Shown one piece after another: positions 1-10,378 of a stretch of 64,000 nucleotides of DNA; position 1 is the first letter of the stretch, and every line of letters begins with the position of its first letter. Origin of the DNA: Vanrija pseudolonga (lineage: Eukaryota; Basidiomycota; Tremellomycetes; Trichosporonales; Trichosporonaceae). The notes beneath the pieces are model-generated. The model saw only the letters and a list, made by a program, of their open reading frames with translations. It did not search any database and was not told the origin of the DNA. The position numbers and the translations under genes are program-made. The DNA lies in NCBI RefSeq assembly GCF_020906515.1, contig NC_085849.1:1-64000 (forward strand), in the 5' to 3' direction.

Positions 1-439
1 CTAACCCCCTAACCCCCTAACCCCCTAACCCCCTAACCCCCTAACCCCCTAACCCCCTAACCCCCTAACCCCCTAACCCCCTAACCCCCTAACCCCCTAA
101 CCCCCTAACCCCCTAACCCCCTAACCCCCTAACCCCCTAACCCCCTAACCCCCTAACCCCCTAACCCCCTAACCCCCTAACCCCCTAACCCCCTAACCCC
201 CTAACCCCCTAACCCCCTAACCCCCTAACCCCCTAACCCCCTAACCCCCTAACCCCCTAACCCCCTAACCCCCTAACCCCCTAACCCCCTAACCCCCTAA
301 CCCCCTAACCCCCTAACCCCCTAACCCCCTAACCCCCTAACCCCCTAACCCCCTAACCCCCTAACCCCCTAACCCCCTAACCCCCTAACCCCCTAACCCC
401 CTAACCCCCTAACCCCCTAACCCCCTAACCCCCTAACCC
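1..439. repeat. Telomere repeat array, about 55 x TAACCCCC (TTAGGGGG)
   Basis: An uninterrupted array of the 8-bp unit TAACCCCC runs from base 1 to about 439, so the G-rich strand TTAGGGGG points to the left end and the window starts at a chromosome end. The unit is the same as in Cryptococcus and related Tremellomycetes. No degenerate units or subtelomeric spacer separate the array from unique sequence: the last partial unit is followed at once by ABC-transporter codons starting at 440. Confidence 0.98.
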
Positions 440-3400
440 GGCAAACTCATCACCCACATGTCAGCAGACCTTGCACGCGTGGCCATGTCACCTCGCTCGG
501 TCATGCAAATCCTAGTCACTCCCTTCACCCTTGCGGCAGGTCTCGTGCTTCTCTGTCTGCAGATCGGCGTCTCGGGCATCATCGGCTTCATCGTCATCAT
601 TGTGTCAGCGCCCATTACCACCTGGTTGACGAAGCGAACCTATGAGCAGCGCAAAAAGTCGACCGAGTTCACCCAACAGAGATCAAAGCTGCTACAAGAG
701 TTACTGGCGTCCATGGCGACTGTCAAACTGTTCACCTACGAACTGCCGTTCCTCTCACGCCTCAACAAGACACGTGAATCGGAGCTTAATGGCGTTCGAA
801 ACATCAACTTCCTCGAAGCAACAACAGAGTCCATCTTCCAGTCGCTTCCACTGCTCGGGTCCATCTTTGCATTCATCATGTACTCGGCACTTCACCCCCG
901 CATGGACATTGCGAATCTCTTCACCGCAGTCACATACTTTGCCCTCCTTCAAGGCCCGCTCTACACCATTCCCCAAGCGCTGGGGTCGCTTACCAATGTG
1001 GTCAACGCCCTCCAACGACTGGCACCAGTTTTTGAAGCCGAGCAGCGAAGCACCGAATCGTCTGTTGACCCCACTCTTGACGTGGCCATCAGTGTTCGGC
1101 ATGCATCTTTCCGGTGGGATGCCGTCGACGAGGCCCCACCAGAGAAAGGCGCCAACTCTGCTGCAGCCTTCGCCATTCGCGACCTCAATCTGCAAGTCCC
1201 TCGAGGATGCCTCGTGGCTGTCATCGGGCCGGTTGGGTCGGGCAAAAGCAGCATCCTTCAAGGCATACTGGGCGAAATGACGACCATTGATGGAGACGTA
1301 AAGTTTGGCGGTCGTACATCATATTGCCAACAAGCGGCGTGGATCCAAAACGCAACTCTCCGCGACAACATCCTCTTTGGCCAGCCTTGGGATGAGGCAC
1401 GAAACTGGAAGTGCATTCGTCAAGCCCACATGACACGTGATTTGGAGATTCTACAGGACGGTGATCAGACCGAGGTAGCCTTGAGCGCTGTGTGGTCGCT
1501 GACGTCTCAGATTGGAGAGAAGGGCATCAACCTATCTGGAGGCCAGAAGCAACGAGTCAACATTGCTCGTGCACTGTACTACGATGCCGACATCTTGGTA
1601 AGTACACTTGCTTCAGACGACCGCTCATTCTGCAAGCTTCTCGACGACCCACTCAGTGCGCTTGACGCTCATGTGGGCAAGGCCGTCTTCAACGACGCAA
1701 TCGTGCCGCTGAGAGACGCTGGAAAGACGGTTCTTCTTGTCACTCATGGCCTTCATTTCCTGCCCCGGGTTGACTACATTTACTCGATTGCCGACGGTCG
1801 AATCGTGGAGGAGGGTACTTATGGAGACTTGCTCGCGTCTCCCTCCTTCAAGTCCCTCATTGATGCCTTTGGCGGCGGGCATGAAGCCGACTCGGACGGC
1901 GACGTGGAGGTGGAGCCACCCCAGGCTGCAATCAGTGACGACGCAAACAAAGCTGTTGGAAGCGGCAATGGAAAGGTATGTACACACAACCGCGAGCCTG
2001 CAGAGACTTGAGTTGACGTCGTCCAGGGCACCTTGACAACGGCGGAGAAGCGCGTCACTGGAGCCGTCGGGATTTATGTCTACTGGGCCTACCTTGTCGC
2101 CAGCAATCTCAAATGGCTTGGACCGCTCCTGGTCATGATCGTCCTCATGGAAGGCTCTCAAATCATGTCCAAGTTTGTATCCATCCTCTTTCCCAGAGCT
2201 AACCGATGCAGTGTGTGGCTGACTTACTGGGAGAGCAACAGCTTCCACCGTCTCCCTCCTTTCTATCAGGGCATTTACGCCATGCTAGGCATCATGTCTG
2301 CGATCTTCACCGGCCTGACTGGCGTGTCCCTGGCCTTGATGGCGATCAATGCTTCGCGCAACCTTTACCGCAAGGCTCTTCAGCATGTCTTTTTCAGCCC
2401 CATGAGCTTCTTCGACACGACCCCACTTGGGCGAATCCAAGGCGTCTTCAGCACAGACATTGGAACGATCGACGGTATGGTACCTCTCGCTATGCGCTAG
2501 GTCATTGCAACACTTGCAGGAGTGGGTACACTGATGTGGAGTTGTCAGCGACCCACTGCTGACCCATGCGCACAGTTGATCGGTTCGATCATTGTCATCT
2601 CTATCCACTTTCCCTACTATGTTGCAATGTGAGTAGGGCGACAAGTCCAATCTGACACCATACAGAGTCGCAGTTGTTGGCATTCTCTACGGGTGAGTCT
2701 CGCACTACAAATATCCCCTTCTGACCTCAGCCTCGTCGTTGGATACTATCGTCCATTCGCTCGGGAATCTCAACGACTCGATGCGCTCAACCGTGGCCTG
2801 CTCTTCTCTTACTTTTCAGAATCGCTGACTGGAATGGCTACCATTCGAGCGTACGGAGAAACCGGCCGTTTTCTGTCGGAAAACTCGAGGCTGGTCGACC
2901 TCCAGAATCGAGCCACTCTGGCAAACAATGCCGGAAAGCAATGGCTATACGTGCGGCTTGAAATGGCAGGATCCATTTTAGTGTTTGCGGTTGCCCTCAT
3001 GTGTACCGCCGGTGGTGGCTCGATCAACCCGGGCCAGGTAGCCTTGATCCTGAATTACATGGTGGCAACTACGGCCCAGTTGAGCGCGCTGGCCGGCGTC
3101 GGCACATTGCTCGAGACTGCCAGTACGTTGCCACGCCTTTGGTATAGACATTGATGGCCTCAGTGAACTCGGTGGAGCGCATCTTACCGTACTCTGACGG
3201 CGACATACCGCAAGAAGCCGCCTACGACATCAAGGACACCGACCCCGGTCCTCAGTGGCCAACCAAAGGTGCCATCATTATGGACAAGTTGGTCATGTCG
3301 TACCGCCCCGGCCAGCCCATTGTTCTCAAGGGCGTGTGAGTTGTTTTTACATCTCCAGCATGGTCTGACAACCCAGGTCGTTGAACATTGAGCCTGGTCA

Positions 3401-4091
3401 GCGCGTAGGCATTGTAGGACGGACGGGTGCCGGCAAGAGCTCCCTCACGATCGCTCTATACCGCCTAACAGAGCTTTTATCCGGCACCATCACCATAGAT
3501 GGCGTCGACGTGAGCAAGATTGGCCTCAAGGCGTTACGCTCAAAGCTGTCCATCATCCCGCAAGACCCCGTGCTGTTCAGCGGCACTCTGCGTTCCAACC
3601 TCGACCCCTTCGACGACTATCCCGACGCTGTTTTGAACGAAGCACTGCAGAGAGCCCATCTTGTCAAAGGACCATCCTCAGATGCGACCCAACGGTTTAC
3701 GCTGGACATGGCCATTGATACCGACGGCTCCAATCTCAGTATCGGTGAACGCTCTCTAGTCAGCCTTGCCCGCCCGCTGGTTCGTGACTCCAAGATCATG
3801 GTTCTCGACGAGGCTACAGCTTCCGTTGACCTGGAGACCGACGCTGCGATTCAACAGGCCATTCGCGAAGAGTGCCGCAGGAGCCGCAAGACCCTCCTTT
3901 GTATCGCACACCGCCTCCGTACCATCATTGGCTGGGACAAGATTGTCGTCATGGAAGCCGGCGAGGTCGTCAACTTTGCATCACCCCTAGAGTTGTTTGA
4001 CAACGAGGACGGCATCTTCCGCAGCTTGTGCAACGAATCGCGCATCAGTCGCGAGGAGATTATTCAGGCTGGGCAGATCGAGTCGTTGTAG
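440..4091 (+). pseudogene. 5'-truncated ABCC (YOR1/MRP-type) ABC transporter, cut by the telomere
   Basis: Remains of a full-size ABC exporter, a membrane pump for organic anions or drugs in this family. Exons read as 440-1597, 1637-1975, 2027-2172, 2212-2521, 2576-2628, 2666-2692, 2731-3122, 3164-3335 and 3377-4091, about 1,100 codons; all splice sites look intact. Open codons start directly at the telomere junction with GKLITHMSAD, a conserved cytoplasmic-loop motif inside the first membrane domain, so roughly the first third is gone and no native start exists (the first ATG, 458, lies inside the motif). NBD1 has Walker A GPVGSGKSS (about 1226), signature LSGGQKQR and Walker B LLDDPLSALD; NBD2 has GRTGAGKSS (about 3420), a divergent signature SIGERSL and VLDEATASVD. 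An in-frame TAG at 2498-2500 interrupts the second membrane domain. Family and truncation are very likely; expression is unknown. Confidence 0.9.
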
Positions 4092-4542
4092 TGTGGTGTT
4101 CTGTAATGCACCGAAGCGCCTATGATCGTGTTCTGGTCCGGGTGTATAAACTTGTCGACTGCATTACCTCGCCTGCATCAAGACCTCCTGGCGAGACCTG
4201 CAGGCGAGACCTCCTGCAGTGGTGGCTTCAGCATCATGTGTGACCGCTTTAGCGTGTCCGCTCTTAGGGGTTCCACATGCCATGGGGCCTCATGGACCCC
4301 GGCTGATCGCCGCAAAGGTCTCCGCACAATAACGACTAGGGCCATACGAGAATAGCATTAGGTGGCAGTAGGTCGGTACCTTGACACCACATGCTCCCCG
4401 GCGCCATCATGACTGAGTCAGTCTCACAACGGAAGGAGGCGAGTCCGTCGACGAGGCTTGCGGCCGACAAGCGCCGTGGCCTGCTCCGCATCTATAAGCC
4501 CAGAAGTGCCCCGCCGGCCACCACCCGAACAGCAAACACAAC
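4092..4542. other. Intergenic, 451 bp
   Basis: No convincing coding sequence. It holds the end of the ABC remnant and the promoter of the next gene, with a TATA-like element at 4493-4498. Confidence 0.6.
4493..4498 (+). promoter_or_regulatory. TATA-like element upstream of the kinase-like gene
   Basis: TATAAG lies 45 bp before the ATG at 4543. Assigned by position and sequence only. Confidence 0.3.
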
Positions 4543-5474
4543 ATGGGAAAACTCAAGCTACCCTGGCAATACGGAGAGGACGCTGTCCTTGTCAACAACG
4601 ATGTCCTCTACCAGATCCCCTACACGCCCAACTCCGAAGCGGAAGAGATTATGAATGAGAAAGCTCCCCTGCCAATCGTACCCCCCGGTCAACCTGGCGT
4701 CGTTGTCCAAGCGGACGGGTCGACCAAGCCTCTCACAGCCAAGGAGGTCGCCGCGCTCAAACTGAAGTCTACCACGATCAAGAGTGGTGGGAACAGTTTG
4801 CGGCCGACCTGGATTCCCAGTACGTCAAGGAGGCCGCCGAGGCAGGGGCGACCGAGGTCTTCCAGTCTCTTCCGCTTGTCCCCGGCGCCGAGACCGGAAG
4901 CCAGTACTTCCTGAAGCCACCTCGCTCCGAGCAGGAGGTCCACAACCTCCTCAAGGCGCAGGGCTTGCCGCATGTCGTTCAGCTGGTCGGCCGCACAAAG
5001 GATGAGCTTGTGCTTCAGGCAGCCGGGAAAGACTTGTCACGAGGATGGATCGAGGGCGATAACCCCGACGACACGCCGGCCTCGACGCGCCGCTCCTGGG
5101 CTGTGCAACTCGCCGATGCACTTGCCTCCTTGCATGGAAGAGGCATCTTTCACCGCGACATTACCCTCATGAACGCTCTCTTCTCTGGAGAGCAAGCGAC
5201 ATTGTGCGACCTCGAGTGCGGCCCTACCAGCAAGGCCATCATTGCTCCAGAGATGATAGTGCACGGCAAAGGAGCATTCACCGACAAGTCCGACATCTGG
5301 GCATTCGGTATTCTGCTTTGGTCGATCGAGAACCTCAACAATCCCCGCCCGTTCGCCGCCCGGTACTTTGAGAGGATGGGTCAGTTTGGTCCGCTCATCG
5401 ACAAGTGCCTTCAGGTGGACCCGGCTCAGCGCCCCACGGCAACCGAGCTGGCTAGGCTCCTACGCGATGAGTAA
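4543..5474 (+). pseudogene. Protein-kinase-like protein with an apparent one-base frameshift
   Basis: Codons 4543 to about 4760 encode an N-terminal part (MGKLKLPWQYGEDAV...) and, one frame over, 4764-5474 encode a kinase-like C-lobe ending at a TAA. The second part has a possible beta-3 lysine (YFLKPP), the catalytic loop HRDITLMN (HRDxxxxN), DLE in place of DFG, an APE motif (IAPEM) and the helix-F pattern DIWAFGILLW. The frames join without any plausible short GT-AG intron; a single base missing near 4763 would give one continuous helix-rich reading frame of about 310 residues. It could be a decayed gene, an assembly error, or an intron I failed to see. DLE instead of DFG suggests weak or no phosphotransfer even if intact. 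The gene is next in line to the truncated ABC transporter. Confidence 0.6.
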
Positions 5475-5871
5475 GGTCGACGCGAGCGGAAAACACGATG
5501 CAGTAGTGAGAGATGGATACATGTTTAGGAGTAATGACGTCGTGCAGAGCAGTGTCGGAGCAGGCCGGCCGGCATCACGTGTTTGACGAGGGACAAACAT
5601 CACCAGCACAGTTTCGCAACTCGTGTGAACCCAAGGTTGCTCATCTTGCGACAGTCCTCATCACCTGCAGACCCGCTCGTCGTCTTCCGAGTCATTCGAT
5701 TCCAGCAGTTGTCCCTTGTTGCCATGTCGTCAACGTATCTGAGAATACTGCCCTCTGTGCGACGGCCGCTGACGGCTCGGAGACATTAACTGCCCTCGGA
5801 CCGGCGACAATCCCGAGGATCCTTGATGACAAGATGGTCGGGACAGAGATGGCCTCCTCGTCACCTCTCCC
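5475..5871. other. Intergenic, 397 bp (P450 promoter)
   Basis: Short overlapping ORFs on both strands with no recognisable product. Contains TCGTCTTCCGA at 5680-5690, a TCG-N5-CGA element also seen, with one difference, upstream of the isocyanide synthase. Confidence 0.5.
5680..5690 (+). promoter_or_regulatory. TCG-N5-CGA element, P450 upstream region
   Basis: TCGTCTTCCGA, about 180 bp before the P450 ATG. AflR-type Zn2Cys6 proteins are known to bind TCG-N5-CGA-like palindromes; this copy does not fit the narrower AflR consensus. Speculative. Confidence 0.25.
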
Positions 5872-7527
5872 ATGATCATCTTCGCCTGCGCCATCGCCGT
5901 CGCCATCGCCGCGATCAGATGGCTCACCCTCCCACCGCGCACCTTTGCCCCCGGCCTGCCCGTCATCCCCATCTGGGTCGCGTTCCTCCCCCTCATCCGC
6001 AGCTGGCTGGGGCTGCCTCTCCTCGGCCAGGATGAGACCTACGCTCGCTACATCGCCCCGGCCATGTCCAAGCACGGTGCAGTGGTCATCTTCTTCGGAT
6101 CACAGTGGAATGTCCTGGTTGGCTGCCCCCAAGGCATGATCCAGTTGTTCGGTCGCGAGAGATCCGTCTTTCACAAGAGCGGCAATCATCGCAAGCTCCC
6201 GCGCGCCGTTATCAGTGCGCTGACCGGCGGCAACATCATCTCGGAAACGGGCGAGGTAGGTCGATGCGCACGGCAGCCGCTGACGTCTAGAAATGGCGTA
6301 CCTTTGCTCATGTGATCCGGCCTGCACTCAAGGATCGCATCAACACTGGCGGCCTCGACGTAGCTTGCGCAAGGCTGGTCCAGCGGCTCCGGCGAGATGG
6401 CGAGGTCGTCGCTGTGACATCGATTGTCCAGCAGTACGCCATGGAAGCCGTTACGCTGTGCGTCTTTGGCAAAGATCTGAACGTGAGTGGGTGTCTGTCC
6501 ATGTCCTAACGATCAGTTCCTCGTCCAACCCCCAAGAATTCACGCCGTGCACACCCTCGTCAAGCGGCACATCTTTCATCCACTGTTCCTCAGCGTCCCA
6601 GCGCTTGACAACTACCCCCGGCTCTTCCCGGGTCGAGTGGTGGCTCGAAAACTCATCGCGCAACTCGAGCAAGAGCTGCTGGCAACATTGCCCAGTGCCG
6701 AAGCCAAGGCAGCCCTGAGCTGCAAGGTCATCGATGTCGCTTCGTCGCCGTCGAGCAGCAATGTCTTGTTCGACCTCGATCAGGCATTGCTACACGGCAC
6801 ATTTACGTCCCGAGAGTACATTGACAACTTGAAGAGTGAGCATAGTGCGTCAATGAGGCTAACCGCAAGTCCTCTTCATAGCAGGGCACGAGAATGTTCA
6901 ACAGGCACTGTGCTCTGTCCTCATGGTGCTGGCACGAGATCCCGTGAGGCCGTGTTTGCTTGAGCTACGCTGACCTGGCAGATGCTGCAAGACGACATTC
7001 GACAGGACGCCCTATTGCATCGTGGGAAAGACACCAGCCCATTCCTCCACGCTATCGTCCACGAGACCCTCCGCCTGTACCCACCCATCCCGCAACTGAT
7101 CAACCGCCGCGTCGCCGATCCCTGTGTACTGTCGCTGCCTTCTCAAGGCGGTGCACCCCTCCACGTCCCACTTCAACCAGGCACCTACGTCGGGTGGACA
7201 GCCTTTGGCGTCCACCGTGGCCCGTGGAACAGCACGTGGCAGCCAGATCCCGACGTCTTTCGGCCGTCGAGGTGGGGCACGACCGTGGACAACATCGATG
7301 CCTTGGCCAGAGAGACGAGAAGCCGAGGGGAGTTCACTAGCTTCCACGGCGGCTTACGCGCTTGTCCTGGCCAGGCATTCGCCTTGCGATCGCTTCATCT
7401 ATCCGTCACGGCGATTCTTGCAGACTTTCAACTGTCGCTAGCTTCGGACGACGGCACCAAGCTGACCCCTGGTGGCCTCCTTGCGCCGAGGAATCTGCAC
7501 CTTCGGCTTGTACCAGTTGGCAAGTAG
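5872..7527 (+). CDS. Cytochrome P450 (possibly Dit2/CYP56-like)
   Basis: Exons 5872-6255, 6291-6482, 6517-6835, 6882-6943 and 6982-7527 give a 500-residue haem monooxygenase. A hydrophobic N-terminal segment (IIFACAIAVAIAAIRW) should anchor it in the ER. The exon 3/4 junction restores the helix-I oxygen-binding motif TGHEN; ETLR of the ExxR motif follows in HETLRLYPP; the haem ligand loop is FHGGLRACPG with the cysteine near residue 440. The stop lies 79 bp from the stop of the convergent isocyanide synthase. In yeast, Dit1 (isocyanide synthase) and Dit2 (P450) make a tyrosine-derived product, and in xanthocillin-type clusters a related P450 couples or oxidises the isocyanide precursor; that role here is an inference from position. 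The exact P450 family was not established. Confidence 0.9.
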
Positions 7528-7606
7528 GCCCAGCACGGAATGCGACGTTATCCCGTCTGTGACCCATGCAGCTCACACGCTTCTACACGTCTATGCATGC
7601 CGCTTC

Positions 7607-8919
7607 TTACGACTCTCTAACTGTACACCGAAAGTACGCGCCCTCGCCAGACTTCTGCGATTGGATCAACTCGACTTGGTGCTCACTCTGATCAAGGTTT
7701 ACCAGCATGTACCTCTTCAAGAGCACAAATCCGCCATTGGGAAGCTGCAGCACGACGTTGTGCCAGGGCGTCGGGATGTGGAAGAGTTCCGGCGACGATG
7801 GGCTACCCATTGCGACATCTCCTCGAAAGGATCGGTGCAAGAGGCTGATGGCAAACTTGGGGCCGCTGTTGTCGTGACTAATGCCGTCAGCTTGATATCG
7901 ACAAAGGCTTACGGGTGGATACTGAGGCGAACAGCATCTGGGTATGACACCTCCACGAGCCGAGAGTAGGCTTCATTTCGCTGCGGCATGAGCACTGCCC
8001 CGATGCCACCAACCCACCAAGACCATCAGCTTGGCCATCTCCCAAGCCATCCTCTTTTGCTTTGACCGCGACACCAAGCTGAGAGATGGATGCTGGAGTG
8101 TATCCTCGTAGACAAACTTGGAGAATCCGCGACATAGAGCCATTAGAGAAGGATCTTGCGCGAGCCGCTCTTCAATGGAACCCATCTTCCCAAACAGCGT
8201 CATCAAGATTGATCGGCCCCGCTCTGCGTGTGCAGCCCTAGTCGTCGCCACGGCCCCAGACCGAGGTGCTGGCCACGAATGCCCCTGCTGATCCAAACCT
8301 TTGATCTGGAGGAGGTCACCCAGACCGGCGAACCGGAACAGATGGCTGTCGGAACTGATTCCAAGAGACATGTCTTGGAGCGCGCAGTTGTATTCGTCCA
8401 CAACGTCGTCATCCGTACCAACAAGATCCGAGAAGACATGGCCATCGGAGACTATCCTCATGATGACACCGGGAGGGTAGATCTCTGAGACGGCATCGGC
8501 GAACAGCTTCAGAGTGCGCAGTGCTAGCTCTTCGCCCTTGTCTGGGAAGACACCGATGACCTTGTTCGACAAGCGTCAGAGATTGGAGCGCAGCCATGAC
8601 CTACTCGATTGCTAGATTTACATGGAAACGCGGGTAGGACAAACTCAACAGGGCGCTGCGCAGCCACAAACTGCTCCACGCCACGAGAGAATCTCGAGCG
8701 TCCAGTCGCTCCCCACTGATCATTTGGTGGCGTGTACTTGAGATGCTGTTCGAATAGAGCAATGATGCCCCGGGCCAACGGCGTGGTGTCGGGATGTTTG
8801 ACGACGGCTGTATGTGGGCTCGACATTGCCCCAGTCTTCAGCAGAGCATCAAGGTAGGCCGCCACCACCGAGTCGCAGGGCGCACCCTCCTCTGATGCTT
8901 GGAGCCCGTGAATAGTCAT
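7607..8919 (-). CDS. DIT1: Isocyanide synthase, Dit1/PvcA family
   Basis: Exons (minus) 8605-8919, 8018-8560, 7913-7980 and 7607-7877 encode 398 residues. The Dit1/PvcA family turns the amino group of an amino acid, usually tyrosine or tryptophan, into an isocyanide; yeast Dit1 makes the N-formyl-tyrosine-related spore-wall precursor. Family landmarks run in order: FVLPAFPCKSSN, VIGVFPDKGEELAL, IVSDGHVFSDLVG, DEYN, RNEAYSRLVE, VRLSIHPHDNSGPKF and TPWHNVVL followed by GGFVLLKR. The start is placed at the first ATG (MTIHGLQ); the frame is open upstream but has no ATG, so a short 5' exon is possible. It is convergent with the P450 and heads a block with a methyltransferase, transporter and AflR-type regulator. 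The family is certain from the motifs; the product is unknown, and the symbol marks family membership, not proven orthology. Confidence 0.92.
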
Positions 8920-9221
8920 GGAAGTGGTTGACAATGTGCATCCAGGATCTACCACCAGGTTTGTTTTAGATATCTTCCGGAAATCAAGCACTGGCGCCTA
9001 GTGTGCCCAACAGAAGGAATCCCGCGGGCCTCGTCAGTGTTAGGCACTACGCTACGTAGCGCGGAGACGATGTTCGCAGCACGTTGGCATGACGGCTTGT
9101 CTCAGCTAGACACATGTGTGCGGCAAAGTATGAGCAAAGTCGCCGAGCGGAGGGATAGGGCGGAGAGATAACACCCAGACACTCGGCTTCCGACCAACTC
9201 CGAACAGTGCATTCGCATTCC
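8920..9221. other. Intergenic, 302 bp (isocyanide synthase promoter)
   Basis: Upstream region of the isocyanide synthase and 3' flank of the methyltransferase. Contains the palindrome CTACGTAG near 9053 and TCGGCTTCCGA at 9183-9193. No coding seen. Confidence 0.5.
9183..9193 (-). promoter_or_regulatory. TCG-N5-CGA element upstream of the isocyanide synthase
   Basis: TCGGCTTCCGA on the plus strand differs by one base from the element at 5680-5690 upstream of the P450. Candidate site for the AflR-type regulator of the cluster; not tested, and a short match like this can arise by chance. Confidence 0.25.
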
Positions 9222-10173
9222 CTACGGCTTCTGTCCGAACGCGGTATGGAAGTTGTGGAACCCTTCAAGCGTTTCGCTCTGAGCAATGACACCAAAGCCC
9301 CACTCGACCACAGCGTCTGGAGTGATGCCCCAAGACTGCGAGAGAATCGGTGCGAGCGTGGTGATGAGGCTGCGGTAGTCTTTGACCATGTGCTCGCCGA
9401 TCGCGCCAGCCTTGGAGTTCATCGGAGCCGATGCAACAATGTCCTCGACATTGGCAAGCCCCGCACTGGTGAGAAACTGGGCGAGACTAGGACCCGCGTT
9501 GGGTTCTCCGCCACGTTTGAGCAGAGATCCGCGCATTCCACGTGTGTTCCAATCCTCGATGGCAGGCGTGATGCCCCGTTCACTTCGGATACGACCGTCT
9601 GGCTCGACCATCTGGATCCAGCCACCGGGCTTGGTGATGCGTACAAGCTCTTTAACAGCCACCGGCCACTCGACCTTCTTCAGCGCGCCGGTGAAGAAGC
9701 GCATGTGGACAAAGTCGAACGTGTCGTTTTCGTATGGGAGGCCAGTGAGGACGTTGCCGACCACAAAGTCAATGTCGTTGGCTGCCGTTGGCTTGAACGT
9801 GTCAGCCACAAAGTCGGTGGCATGACACTCGGCCTTTGGGAAAGCTTGCTTGACATCCTGTGACACCGTCAGCTCATTATATCTCCCCTCCCACCTTGAT
9901 CCAGCTGCCAGGTCCACAGCCAACATCGAGCACCTTGCCGCCGGTGGTGTCAAGCAAGTCACGAACAGGCGCCGAAGCCACCGGACCATTGAACAGCAAC
10001 ATAATGAGCCGGTGCTGCTGCTCGAGTCGGTCATATTCTTGTCCGTCCGCCGGCAGAGCATAGATGCTCTCCTTGGTCGAGTGGTATTGGCGAGACTCTG
10101 TTCCGGGAACGAGGTGGAGACCAGCTACCGCCTTGGAGGCGGGAACGGGGTCGGCAACAGCAGTGGGCGACAT
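9222..10173 (-). CDS. SAM-dependent methyltransferase (class I, small-molecule type)
   Basis: Exons 9895-10173 and 9858-9894 intron, then 9222-9857, giving 304 residues. The SAM-binding motif I VLDVGCGPG sits just before the intron, followed by the acidic loop region AECHATDF, an aspartate-containing DIDFVVGNV, a motif III-like FDFVHMRF and KPGGWIQMVEPDG. This layout is the one common in fungal secondary-metabolite methyltransferases. The start is the ATG of MSPTAVADPVP; a longer in-frame stretch upstream lacks an ATG. It follows the isocyanide synthase in the same direction, and known isocyanide clusters such as the xanthocillin cluster also carry an O-methyltransferase, so methylation of the cluster product is a reasonable inference. 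Confidence 0.88.
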
Positions 10174-10378
10174 GATGTTTGGGAGATAGGTGGGTGCTTG
10201 GCTGGTGAAATCGCTGCAGACGGTATTTGTTCTGCCAGCGGCCTCGGTGACTTTTTCGACAAGCAACTAGTCGAGATGTCAGTCACGCAGTATGTGGCCG
10301 CTTGCTTCTTGGACTCGGCAACTTTGCATCTATCTGATACGGGGAGAGTGCGAGCTCCGAGTCTGGAAGGGATGCTTG

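Noticed and set aside
2475-2519. Intron that would remove the TAG at 2498 in the ABC remnant
   Set aside because: It gives an open frame but deletes residues that align one-to-one with the family and replaces them with unrelated sequence.
4783-4850. Intron joining the two frames of the kinase-like gene
   Set aside because: Only GT-AG pairs of about 26 nt are available, too short for splicing even in this genome.
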